Shown here: piece by piece, positions 34,698-42,423 of the stretch | Position numbering within the stretch: position 1 is the stretch's first letter | How the letters are laid out: each line of letters opens with the position of its first letter | Origin: Anditalea andensis | GTDB lineage: Bacteria; Bacteroidota; Bacteroidia; Cytophagales; Cyclobacteriaceae | NCBI RefSeq assembly: GCF_000714815.1 | Contig: NZ_JMIH01000024.1 | Location: 124,001 to 188,000, forward strand | Length of the DNA stretch: 64,000 bases | Direction of reading: 5' to 3' | Position numbers and translations under genes: made by a program | The notes under the pieces: model-generated | The model's input: the letters and a program-made list of their open reading frames with translations, nothing else | Databases searched by the model: none | Told to the model about the DNA's origin: nothing

Positions 34698-35678
34698 TCA
34701 TTTCTTATAACAAACCTGCTTGATAGCATCTACCGTTCTTTTAGCGTTTGGCAAAGTAGCTTCGATATAAGGACCGGAATAACTCAACGGTATATCCATG
34801 CTGTTCACCCTAAGAACAGGAGCATCTAAATAATCGAAAGCATGTCTTTGTATATTAAATGCCAGATCAGTTGCCAAAGAGGCCACCGGATTTGCTTCTT
34901 CCACTATGACACACCTATTGGTCTTTTTTACCGACTCGATTAATGTAGGATAATCTATTGGTCTGATAGTCCTTAGATCAATGACTTCGGCATCTATTCC
35001 GTCTTTAGCTACGATATCAGCTGCTTCAAAAGCTACTTTCATCATTTTGCCAAAAGAGATTATAGTGACATCTTTACCTTTCTTTTTTACTTCAGCTACT
35101 CCTAAAGGAAGCAGGTATTCACCTTCTGGTACTTCACCTTTATCACCGTACATAAGTTCTGACTCCATAAAGATCACAGGGTCATTATCTCTTATGGACG
35201 CCTTCAAAAGTCCTTTGGCATCATATGGAGTAGAAGGAACCACTACTTTTAGTCCAGGCGTATTGGCATACCAATTTTCAAAATTAGAAGAGTGCTGGGC
35301 ACCAAGCTGGCCCGCATTGCCGGTAGCACCTCTAAATACAATAGGGCAATGGTATTGACCACCTGACATAGCTAAGATCTTAGCAGCAGAATTTATAATC
35401 TGATCGATGGCTACCAATGAAAAGTTAAAGGTCATAAATTCGATGATGGGCCGGAGTCCGTTTATGGCTGCTCCTACTCCCAAACCGGTAAAACCAAGTT
35501 CGGATATAGGGGTGTCATACATCCTTTCGGGACCGAACTCATCCAACATACCTTGGGTAACTTTATAAGCACCATTATATTCTGCTACTTCCTCGCCCAT
35601 GACAAAAACATTTTTATCACGTCGCATTTCCTCGGACATAGCCTCTCTCAAAGCTTCTCTAAATTGTATTTCTCTCAT
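34698..35678 (-). CDS. pdhB: Pyruvate dehydrogenase E1 component, beta subunit
   Basis: A 326-aa thiamine-diphosphate-dependent transketolase-type subunit: REALREAMSEEMRRD near the start, EFGPERMYDTPISELGFTGLGVGAA, then QLGAQHSSNFENWYANTPGLKVV, and the C-terminal EEANPVASLATDLAF. It pairs with an E1 alpha to decarboxylate pyruvate for acetyl-CoA. E1 alpha and E2 genes are not adjacent, a common arrangement in Bacteroidota. Branched-chain 2-oxoacid E1 beta is closely related; pyruvate is preferred because the sequence follows the PdhB pattern. Apparently monocistronic. Confidence 0.92.
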   Translation of the reverse strand: MREIQFREALREAMSEEMRRDKNVFVMGEEVAEYNGAYKVTQGMLDEFGPERMYDTPISELGFTGLGVGAAINGLRPIIEFMTFNFSLVAIDQIINSAAKILAMSGGQYHCPIVFRGATGNAGQLGAQHSSNFENWYANTPGLKVVVPSTPYDAKGLLKASIRDNDPVIFMESELMYGDKGEVPEGEYLLPLGVAEVKKKGKDVTIISFGKMMKVAFEAADIVAKDGIDAEVIDLRTIRPIDYPTLIESVKKTNRCVIVEEANPVASLATDLAFNIQRHAFDYLDAPVLRVNSMDIPLSYSGPYIEATLPNAKRTVDAIKQVCYKK

Positions 35679-35794
35679 GTATATGCCAAAATTTTATAGG
35701 CGTAAAAATATAAAGTTAATCTCCAAATACCAAAGCTAAATCAAAATGAGTAGCCATTACAATATAGATCTTACTGTTTTTTTAAATACTTGAT

Positions 35795-37162
35795 TTATTC
35801 CCCTATAGATACTGTCTTTTTATTTACGAATTCTTTGATGCCCATTTCTGCCAATTCTCTGCCATACCCTGAGTTTTTTACTCCACCAAAGGGAAGATAG
35901 GGGCTAGAAGCCACGATCTGATTGATATAAACGGCTCCACTTTCTATTTTTCTGGCCATTTTCTCTGCCTTTATTTTATCTTTGGTCCAAAGTGACGCTC
36001 CCAGCCCAAATGCCGTATCATTGGCTATCCGCAGCGCTTCCTTTTCTCCATCGACTTTAAACATCACTGCTACCGGACCGAATAGTTCTTCTTTATAAGC
36101 GGGCATGTCTTCTGATATTCCTCCTAATATATAGGGTTTAAAGAATGCACTGCCTTTTATCGGTTTTTCTCCTTCTAATATAACTTCCGCCCCCATGTCT
36201 ATGGATTTTTTTACCTGTGAGTATAGCTCTTCTGCCAGGTCGCGTCGCGCCATGCATGCATATTGGGCATCTTCATCCAATTGTTCACCCTGCTTCATGC
36301 CTTTTATTTCTTTTTTGAACAACTGCAGGAATTGATCGTAGACGGATGCTTCTATTATAAATCTTTTAGCCGCAATACAGCTTTGTCCAAAATTGACCAT
36401 CCTTGATTTGGCAGCTGTTTTGGCGGCTGTTTCTATATCAGCGTCTTTCAGCACAATAAATGGATCACTTCCACCAAGTTCTAAAACTGTTTTTTTAAGC
36501 TGATCACCTGCTTGGGAAGCAATGATCCGACCTGCATTTTCACTTCCTGTAAGAGTGGCTGCTTTTACATCTTTATGTTTGATGATGTCTTCCACCAGAT
36601 CAGAGGATATCAGTAGGGACTGAAAACAGCCTTCAGGAAATCCTGCTTCTCTGAACACATCTTCGATGGCCAAAGCACACTGAGGGACATTTGAAGCATG
36701 TTTTAAAATACCTACATTTCCAGCCATTAAATTAGGAGCGGCAAAACGGAAAACCTGCCAAAAGGGAAAATTCCAAGGCATCACTGCCAAGATGATACCC
36801 AGGGGATCATATACCACTTTAGCCTCTTTGTTTTCAGGCATTTCCAATGTTTCATCACTGAGAAATCCTTCTGCTTTTTCAGCATAATATTCACAGACCC
36901 AGGCACATTTTTCTACTTCTGCCTCTGCTTCTTTTATGACTTTACCCATTTCTAAAGAAATGATTTCAGCGTATTTTCTTTTGTTTACTTTCAGCACATT
37001 CGAGGCGTTAGTCATCAGACGGCTACGTTCAGCAAAAGTGGTTTCTCGCCACGCCAAAAAAACTTTCTGAGCTTTATCTATATTAATCATCACCTGTTCT
37101 TTGGTGTGCGGCTTATACTCTGTTAATGTTTCGTTATTATAGGGATTTATAGATTTCATCAT
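35795..37162 (-). CDS. Aldehyde dehydrogenase, succinate-semialdehyde type
   Basis: A 455-aa NAD(P)-dependent aldehyde dehydrogenase. Catalytic Cys262 is in VNFGQSCIAAKR, general base Glu228 in LELGGSDPF, and cofactor stretches include MPWNFPFWQ and TGSENAGR. Length, the GQSCIAAKR form and INPYNNETL start resemble the short succinate-semialdehyde dehydrogenases (YneI/Sad, GabD-like). The substrate is inferred from family only. It starts 1 bp after the rhodanese lipoprotein gene, so both share a transcript. Confidence 0.9.
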   Translation of the reverse strand: MMKSINPYNNETLTEYKPHTKEQVMINIDKAQKVFLAWRETTFAERSRLMTNASNVLKVNKRKYAEIISLEMGKVIKEAEAEVEKCAWVCEYYAEKAEGFLSDETLEMPENKEAKVVYDPLGIILAVMPWNFPFWQVFRFAAPNLMAGNVGILKHASNVPQCALAIEDVFREAGFPEGCFQSLLISSDLVEDIIKHKDVKAATLTGSENAGRIIASQAGDQLKKTVLELGGSDPFIVLKDADIETAAKTAAKSRMVNFGQSCIAAKRFIIEASVYDQFLQLFKKEIKGMKQGEQLDEDAQYACMARRDLAEELYSQVKKSIDMGAEVILEGEKPIKGSAFFKPYILGGISEDMPAYKEELFGPVAVMFKVDGEKEALRIANDTAFGLGASLWTKDKIKAEKMARKIESGAVYINQIVASSPYLPFGGVKNSGYGRELAEMGIKEFVNKKTVSIGE

Positions 37163-37163
37163 T

Positions 37164-37580
37164 TTATGTTTGGGGGTGCACTATTTTTTTTCCTTTCTGA
37201 CGCCAGTTTTGTAGTCCTCCTTTGAGTATATATACATGGGTAAAACCCATAGATTTCATAATTCTGGATACAGGAATGGTTTTTTCAGTTGTATTGCAAT
37301 ATATAAAATAGGGAAGATCTTTTCGCAGGTAATTCAGGTATGTTTCAAAGCTTTCATCCATACAATTGATAAAAATAGCGTCTTCCATATGACCATACTT
37401 TATCTCTTCTGTGCTCCTTACGTCTATGAGTACCGCATTGATGTTCTTTTTCAAACCACTTTCAAACTCCTGCGGATCCAATAGTTCCTCATTGCTCATA
37501 AAAGATGAATGGCAGGAGCCCAGTAGAAAGAGCAGGCAGGACATAAATATGGAAAACGGCTCTTTCATCTTTAGAAGCAT
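37164..37580 (-). CDS. Rhodanese-like lipoprotein with atypical active loop
   Basis: A 138-aa protein with an N-terminal lipoprotein signal ending FLLGSC (Cys23) and one rhodanese fold (about 35-130): AVLIDVRSTEEIKYGHMEDA, then PYFIYCNTTEKT, then GFTHVYILKGGLQNWRQKG. Cys95 sits where the persulphide cysteine belongs, but the loop reads CNTTEKT instead of the usual CxxGxRS-like loop with Arg, so sulphurtransferase activity is doubtful. Probably anchored in the envelope. It precedes the aldehyde dehydrogenase gene by 1 bp. An alternative start at residue 5 gives a tidier signal peptide. Confidence 0.82.
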   Translation of the reverse strand: MLLKMKEPFSIFMSCLLFLLGSCHSSFMSNEELLDPQEFESGLKKNINAVLIDVRSTEEIKYGHMEDAIFINCMDESFETYLNYLRKDLPYFIYCNTTEKTIPVSRIMKSMGFTHVYILKGGLQNWRQKGKKIVHPQT

Positions 37581-37640
37581 TAAATTTTTTTCATCTTTGT
37601 AATGTAAACTAGATATTGTAATACTATTGTTTGATATAAT

Positions 37641-38141
37641 ATGAAAAAAATAGGTTTGATTTCCGATTCACATGGATATATAGATGAGAAAGTCATCGGG
37701 CATCTGGCTGATGTCGATGAGATTTGGCATGCCGGTGATGTAGGGGATATGGCTATCTTAAATCTTTTACCAGGGGATAAAAAGCTACGGGCGGTGTTTG
37801 GCAATATAGATGACCAGTTTGCCCGGATAAAATTTTTGGAGGAAGAAGTATTTGAAATTGAGGGGGTTAAAGTCTACATGGTGCATATAGGAGGAACTCC
37901 CCCCCGCTATGCAAAAGGGATTAAAAAAAGAATTCTGGAGATCAAACCCAAATTGTTTATTTGTGGTCATTCCCATATATGCAGGGTGGAGTTTGACCAA
38001 ACTACTAAAAGTTTATATATGAATCCAGGTGCTATAGGCGTACAGGGTTTTCATCAGGTCAGGACGATGCTTAAATTTGAACTGGAAGATGGAGAAATAA
38101 AAAATCTGATAGCAGTAGAACTAGGTAAAAGGGCAAAATAA
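37641..38141 (+). CDS. Metallophosphoesterase, YfcE/MJ0936 type
   Basis: A 166-aa calcineurin-fold phosphoesterase. The metal-binding blocks are in order: DSHGYID (9-15), HAGDVGD (about 31-37), FGNID (about 53-57), and GHSHICR near 119 plus NPGAIGVQG. This set defines small bacterial phosphodiesterases such as YfcE and MJ0936, whose natural substrates are unclear. Convergent with the small basic-protein gene and followed by a UUCG-loop terminator. It is divergent from the rhodanese gene across ~60 bp. Confidence 0.88.
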   Translation: MKKIGLISDSHGYIDEKVIGHLADVDEIWHAGDVGDMAILNLLPGDKKLRAVFGNIDDQFARIKFLEEEVFEIEGVKVYMVHIGGTPPRYAKGIKKRILEIKPKLFICGHSHICRVEFDQTTKSLYMNPGAIGVQGFHQVRTMLKFELEDGEIKNLIAVELGKRAK

Positions 38142-38171
38142 AAAGGGCTATGTTTCGACATTGCCCTTTTT
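38140..38171. terminator. Bidirectional terminator with UUCG tetraloop
   Basis: A stem AAAAAGGGC-T-ATGT closes a TTCG loop and pairs with ACAT-T-GCCCTTTTT (one T-T mismatch). It starts at the phosphoesterase stop codon, 25 bp before the stop of the small basic protein on the other strand, and serves both. Confidence 0.88.
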
Positions 38172-38195
38172 ATATCTTGTTAGAGAGACAATTTA

Positions 38196-38342
38196 TTACT
38201 TATCAGAAAACTGGCTTTTTAATTCCTCAATATCTACATTTTTGATTACCGGTTTGGCATTCAATTGTTTGATCTTGATCACTCTAGTAGTCTGAGATTG
38301 TCTTTTTCTCTTTAATTTTCTTTTTAATGTAGTAACAGCCAT
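38196..38342 (-). CDS. Small basic protein (48 aa), unknown function
   Basis: A 49-codon frame from ATG at 38342. The first half is strongly basic (TTLKRKLKRKRQSQTTRVIK), the second half is amphipathic and acidic (IKNVDIEELKSQFSDK). An exact -7 box (TATATTTG on the minus strand) is 35 bp upstream and the bidirectional terminator at 38140 follows, so a complete small transcription unit is visible. The basic part could bind RNA or ribosomes, but no known ribosomal or nucleoid protein family is recognised. Similar small KRK-rich proteins occur in Cytophagales as I recall, unverified. Confidence 0.7.
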   Translation of the reverse strand: MAVTTLKRKLKRKRQSQTTRVIKIKQLNAKPVIKNVDIEELKSQFSDK

Positions 38343-38376
38343 TTTTATTCCTGTTTATATTTTTCAAATTGAGGTG

Positions 38377-38384
38377 CAAATATA
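38377..38384 (-). promoter_or_regulatory. -7 box for the 48-aa gene
   Basis: CAAATATA on the plus strand reads TATATTTG on the minus strand, an exact TAnnTTTG match 35 bp upstream of the ATG. The region 38385-38769 shows no gene; it holds AT-rich sequence only. Confidence 0.5.
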
Positions 38385-38769
38385 AATAATATCTCTGAAC
38401 AATAAGACTTTATTGATAAAATATCTTTAGTAGTCCAAAATAAGACTCAGGAGATGTGATATCAATTGATTTGTTTACGGATAAATAATGTGAATTTTTA
38501 TGGTAAAGCCTATGGTATGGGAGCAGCTATATCCTCGAATGATGCATGTCGTTACATGATACAGTGTAGGTTCAATTGACTTCTGCTATTTCTTTAAAAA
38601 GGGCGTTTGGTCTAATAGCCTATATGCCTTCAGTATTTTGGACTGAAACGAAAATCGAATTTATGTACCATAGGGCATAAAAGAACTGTTCAGTGGATCA
38701 TACATGAAACATATCCTGAAAAAGGTTGTCAGCTGCATAGATGAACCTATATTTATACGCCATTTTTTT

Positions 38770-38777
38770 TAACTTTG
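38770..38777 (+). promoter_or_regulatory. -7 box for hisS
   Basis: TAACTTTG matches TAnnTTTG exactly, 16 bp before the chosen hisS ATG at 38794. This supports that start rather than any upstream codon, since the -7 box and initiation site would leave a leader of about 10 nt. Confidence 0.5.
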
Positions 38778-38793
38778 GGCAAAATTGAGACAA

Positions 38794-40158
38794 ATGAGCA
38801 TTCAAAAACCTTCATTGCCCAAGGGAACGCGAGATTTCGGCCCCCTAATCATGTCAAAAAGAAATTACATACTTGATACTATAAAGTCGACTTTTAAGCT
38901 GTTCGGTTTCCAGCAGCTTGAGACGCCATCTATGGAAAACCTCTCCGTTCTGACGGGTAAATATGGTGATGAAGGGGATCAGCTGCTGTATAAAATAGTC
39001 AATAGTGGCGATTTTCTTAAAAACGTCAGGGCTGAAGATATGATGGATGGAAGCCATCGGGTATTACCCAAAATTGCTGAAAAGGGATTGCGCTACGACC
39101 TTACTGTGCCATTTGCTCGGTATGTAGTAATGAACAGAAATGACATCACCTTCCCGTTCAAAAGATTTCAAATCCAGCCGGTATGGCGAGCAGATAGGCC
39201 TCAGCGGGGCCGGTATAGAGAATTTTATCAATGTGACGCGGATGTAGTAGGTACAGACAGTCTTATATGTGAGGCGGAGATCATATTAATGATCAAAAAA
39301 GTATTCAAGGAATTAAAGTTGACGGATTATAGCATAAAGATAAATAACAGAAAGATTCTCACCGGTATATCCGAGGTGATAGGGGAGCCAGGCAAGGAAA
39401 GCGAGCTGTGTGTCTGCATAGATAAGCTGGATAAAATAGGCTGGGCAAAGGTTCAGGAAGAACTGATCCAGAAAGGTTTTGGCGAGGAATCAATATCCAG
39501 GTTAGAACCCATTATCCATCTGCCCAAAGAAGATAAATTCAGCTATATGGCTGATTTCCTTAACCTGAGTGCAGTAGGTCTACAGGGGCTCAAGGAAGTA
39601 AAAGATGTATATGAATTACTGACAATGTCCGGTGCGTCTGAAGAGCATTTGGATTTTGATGTAGTTTTGGCAAGAGGCCTTAGTTATTATACCGGAGCTA
39701 TATTTGAAGTCAAAGTAAATAATGTATCCATTGGGTCAGTGAGTGGAGGGGGGAGGTATGATAATCTTACTGGTGTGTTTGGTCTGGAAGGCGTTTCGGG
39801 AGTAGGTTTTTCTTTCGGAGTAGACAGGTTATATGATGTTTTAGAAGAATTGAACCTATTTCCACAGGATAGTCTAGAAACCACAGCAGTTATGATTGCC
39901 CATTTTGACCAAGAAGGGCTGGGGTATGGTTTAAAGGTCCTTTCTTTTTTGAGATCAGCTGGCATATGTGCTGAGATATATCCAGAGTCTGCCAAAATTA
40001 AGAAACAGTTTAACTATGCCGACAAGAAAAATATTCCTTTTGTAATTATAGTAGGATCAGACGAAATCTCCTCGGGAAAAGTGACTTTAAAGGATATGAA
40101 ATCAGGAATCCAAACGCTTTTAACACTGGAAGAAGTTTCCAAAATCTTAAAAGGGTAA
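38794..40158 (+). CDS. hisS: HisS, histidyl-tRNA synthetase
   Basis: A 454-aa class II synthetase charging tRNA-His. Near the start is PKGTRDFGP; motif 2 is around RAEDM...RYDLTVPFARYV and QPVWRADRPQRGRYREFYQCD; the histidine-A motif reads RGLSYYTGAIFEV (Asp of RGLDYYTG replaced by Ser), and motif 3 is GVGFSFGVDRLYDVL. The C-terminal anticodon domain covers about 360-454. A TTG codon 9 bp upstream is in frame, but ATG at 38794 begins the family-typical SIQKPSLPKGTRDF and is preferred. Followed by a terminator. Confidence 0.96.
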   Translation: MSIQKPSLPKGTRDFGPLIMSKRNYILDTIKSTFKLFGFQQLETPSMENLSVLTGKYGDEGDQLLYKIVNSGDFLKNVRAEDMMDGSHRVLPKIAEKGLRYDLTVPFARYVVMNRNDITFPFKRFQIQPVWRADRPQRGRYREFYQCDADVVGTDSLICEAEIILMIKKVFKELKLTDYSIKINNRKILTGISEVIGEPGKESELCVCIDKLDKIGWAKVQEELIQKGFGEESISRLEPIIHLPKEDKFSYMADFLNLSAVGLQGLKEVKDVYELLTMSGASEEHLDFDVVLARGLSYYTGAIFEVKVNNVSIGSVSGGGRYDNLTGVFGLEGVSGVGFSFGVDRLYDVLEELNLFPQDSLETTAVMIAHFDQEGLGYGLKVLSFLRSAGICAEIYPESAKIKKQFNYADKKNIPFVIIVGSDEISSGKVTLKDMKSGIQTLLTLEEVSKILKG

Positions 40159-40165
40159 ATAATAA

Positions 40166-40196
40166 GTAAAGCACCATTTTTCATATGGTGCTTTAC
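40166..40196. terminator. Bidirectional terminator after hisS
   Basis: A perfect 12-bp stem (GTAAAGCACCAT / ATGGTGCTTTAC) with a 7-nt loop lies between the convergent hisS and 40221 genes. Confidence 0.8.
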
Positions 40197-40220
40197 ATTT
40201 AATTATGGTGCAGGTGGGAT

Positions 40221-40502
40221 TTAATTAATACCGTGTATCGCATTGATAGGAATATGCATGCCACCCTTTAATGTGATAAACCTGTCTCCTACGGCCCATA
40301 CGGTAGTGTCGACTTCATATAATTTTTGATATTTGTCTTCAAAAACTATTTGAACTTTATTTTGTAATAAATTCCCGAGAATCAATGCACGATGTAGATC
40401 GGCGGCCCTCATTTTTTTGGCTTCAGGGGAATCAAGGACATCTGTCAAAGTGAATTTTAAGTCTTTTATATTCTCCTTATTGATTTTCTCCAATGTTTTC
40501 AT
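40221..40502 (-). CDS. Conserved-type hypothetical protein (93 aa)
   Basis: A soluble protein of 93 aa from ATG at 40502; an upstream ATG at 40544 would add fourteen basic residues (start MFKLKIRNKSKF) that look like a non-family extension. It has helical KINKENIKDLKFTLTDVL, then KMRAADLHRALILGNLLQNKV, and a beta unit (TTVWAVGDRFITLKGGMHIPINAI) that may form a small barrel. I cannot name the family. The shape recalls small Bacteroidota proteins next to housekeeping genes. Single-gene unit ending in the terminator shared with hisS. Confidence 0.75.
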   Translation of the reverse strand: MKTLEKINKENIKDLKFTLTDVLDSPEAKKMRAADLHRALILGNLLQNKVQIVFEDKYQKLYEVDTTVWAVGDRFITLKGGMHIPINAIHGIN

Positions 40503-40678
40503 ATTCATAAATTTCGATTTGTTCCTGATTTTTAATTTAAACACAAAATACTAAAATTTGTTATATATATTAACGAATTGATCTATTTAAAATTTTATGG
40601 TAGTATAAAATTTTTTTATTTGTTTATATATCAAAATAATATTTTTTTTAAAATCAATCACGTGTAGTCTGAAATAAT

Positions 40679-40686
40679 TATCTTTG
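40679..40686 (+). promoter_or_regulatory. -7 box for the YbaB/EbfC gene
   Basis: TATCTTTG matches TAnnTTTG exactly, 23 bp upstream of the ATG at 40710. No -33 element can be pointed to. Confidence 0.5.
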
Positions 40687-40709
40687 TTTGTCATTTAAAA
40701 AAAGAAACT

Positions 40710-41045
40710 ATGTTCGATTTCATGAATATTATGAATAAGGTGAAAGAAGCTCAGGCCAAAATGAAGGAAACTCAGGCTAAGCTGGTGCACCTAACAGCTG
40801 AAGGGGAGTCCGGCGGAGGTATGGTCAAGGTGATAGTGAATGGTCACCGTAAAGTCTTGGACATGCAGCTGGACGAAACCCTTATCAATCCAGATGATAA
40901 AGATATGCTGAAGGACCTCATAGTGGCCGCTACAAATAAGGCTTTTGAAGCTATAGAAGTTAAAATCAAAGAAGAAATGAAAAATGCCACAGATGGCATG
41001 ATGCCCAATATACCTGGTATGGATCTGGGAAACATGTTTTCTTAA
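40710..41045 (+). CDS. YbaB/EbfC family nucleoid-associated protein
   Basis: A 111-aa protein of the YbaB/EbfC family: N-terminal helix NKVKEAQAKMKETQAKL, the beta core ESGGGMVKVIVNGHRKVLDMQLDE, then LINPDDKDMLKDLIVAATNKAF and a C-terminal helix. Members dimerise as tweezers and bind DNA, coating the nucleoid or acting near recombination genes. Usually it neighbours dnaX or recR; neither is here. Start ATG at 40710 follows the -7 box. It may be co-transcribed with the glycosyltransferase 80 bp downstream. Confidence 0.9.
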   Translation: MFDFMNIMNKVKEAQAKMKETQAKLVHLTAEGESGGGMVKVIVNGHRKVLDMQLDETLINPDDKDMLKDLIVAATNKAFEAIEVKIKEEMKNATDGMMPNIPGMDLGNMFS

Positions 41046-41124
41046 TATTGCCCAAACTCCGCTATTCATTGGTAAAGAAGATATTTAAAAGCAGGCTGTT
41101 TATAGGTGCCCAAATAGACCATTT

Positions 41125-42129
41125 ATGAAGGCAGCTATAGTTATCCTTAATTATAATGGGAAGGAAATGCTCAGGCAATTTCTTCCTTCGGTAATAAAGC
41201 ATTCATCTGCAGATGTCATCATCGTGGATAATAAAAGTACAGATGGTTCGCTTGATTTTCTTTTAATGTCATATCCACAGATTAGGATCATATTAAATTC
41301 CAGAAATGAGGGCTATGCGGGGGGGTATAACCAAGGGCTATTCCAGTTAGGTGATCAGTATGAATACTTTATATTACTCAATTCAGATGTAGAAGTCACG
41401 GCGAACTGGGACAGTACCGTCCTATCTTTTTTAGATGATCATCCAGAGGTAGCAGGTGCCCAGCCAAAAATTTGTTCATATATTAATAGGTCATATTTCG
41501 ATTATGCCGGAGCCAGTGGTGGTTTTTTGGATATGCTGGGATATCCTTATTGTAGGGGCAGAATTCTCCACACTGTAGAGGAGGATCTCAATCAATATGA
41601 TGATGTTATAGAAATAGATTGGGCATCAGGAGCTGGATTTTTTATTAGAAGTAAGGTTTTTATGGACATGGGTGGGTTTGAACCAAAGTTTTTTGCCCAT
41701 ATGGAAGAAATCGATTTATGCTGGAGGGTGAGAGACCAAGGGATGAAGTTTATGGTAGTTCCCCAAAGTGTAATATATCATTTAGGCGGGGGAACGCTTT
41801 CAAAAGCAGACCCTTATAAAACCTTTCTGAATTTTAGGAATAATTTGTTTATGTTATACCGGAACACTACTGAAATCCGATTTTTATTAATTTTTCTTCT
41901 AAGAATCCTGTTAGATGCAGGAGCAGCCCTTCATATGCTGCTGACACATGGGAAAGATCATAGTGTAGCCATTATTAAGGCATACAGCGAATTTTTAAAG
42001 GAAAGAAGGGTAGTGAAAAAAAAGCCTTATTTGGCATCAAAATTGTCATTCGCACCCAGAGAAAAGAAAGTCTTTTCTATAATATGGACTTACTATATAA
42101 GAAAGAAAAAGATATTCTCTGGACGCTAA
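41125..42129 (+). CDS. Glycosyltransferase family 2 protein
   Basis: This 334-aa GT-A-fold transferase resembles rhamnosyltransferases of the WbbL group. IVDNKSTDGSLDFL holds the first nucleotide-binding Asp, LLNSDVE the DxD-like metal site, WASGAGFFIRSKVF and EEIDLCWRVRDQG the acceptor-side motifs. A hydrophobic helix near 245-260 suggests membrane attachment. Likely adds a sugar to a lipid-linked glycan on the cytoplasmic side. It is the only such gene here, 16-19 kb from the main polysaccharide set. The sugar cannot be assigned. Confidence 0.88.
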   Translation: MKAAIVILNYNGKEMLRQFLPSVIKHSSADVIIVDNKSTDGSLDFLLMSYPQIRIILNSRNEGYAGGYNQGLFQLGDQYEYFILLNSDVEVTANWDSTVLSFLDDHPEVAGAQPKICSYINRSYFDYAGASGGFLDMLGYPYCRGRILHTVEEDLNQYDDVIEIDWASGAGFFIRSKVFMDMGGFEPKFFAHMEEIDLCWRVRDQGMKFMVVPQSVIYHLGGGTLSKADPYKTFLNFRNNLFMLYRNTTEIRFLLIFLLRILLDAGAALHMLLTHGKDHSVAIIKAYSEFLKERRVVKKKPYLASKLSFAPREKKVFSIIWTYYIRKKKIFSGR

Positions 42130-42130
42130 G

Positions 42131-42355
42131 TCAGTCGAACAAAACAGGATTATTCATTTTACGGAAATATTTTCTGATTTTCATCATCATTGCCATGCTG
42201 ACATAGAGGATCACAGGAGATCCCAGCGTGATGAATGAAGAATAAATAAAAAACAATCTTATGCTATCAATGGGGAAATGCAGTTTTTCACCTAGTTTGG
42301 AGCAAACGCCGAATGCCCTGTTTTCAAAGAATATTTTAACTTTTTCCATATTCAA
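42131..42355 (-). CDS. PspC-domain protein (74 aa)
   Basis: A 74-aa protein that is almost entirely a PspC domain: ENRAFGVCSKLGEKLHFPIDSIRLFFIYSSF, in which GVCSKLGE precedes a hydrophobic helix pair (about 33-60), then a basic tail with KIRKYFRKMNN. PspC-type proteins sit in the membrane and act in envelope stress or anti-sigma systems. No pspA or pspB lies next to it. The stop is 1 bp after that of the convergent glycosyltransferase gene. ATG at residue 3 is an alternative start. Confidence 0.82.
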   Translation of the reverse strand: MNMEKVKIFFENRAFGVCSKLGEKLHFPIDSIRLFFIYSSFITLGSPVILYVSMAMMMKIRKYFRKMNNPVLFD

Positions 42356-42423
42356 TAGTCCGTTGGAAATACAATTAAGTGAATTTATTCGGTATTTACT
42401 AAAAAATCAAATATCCTAACGAT

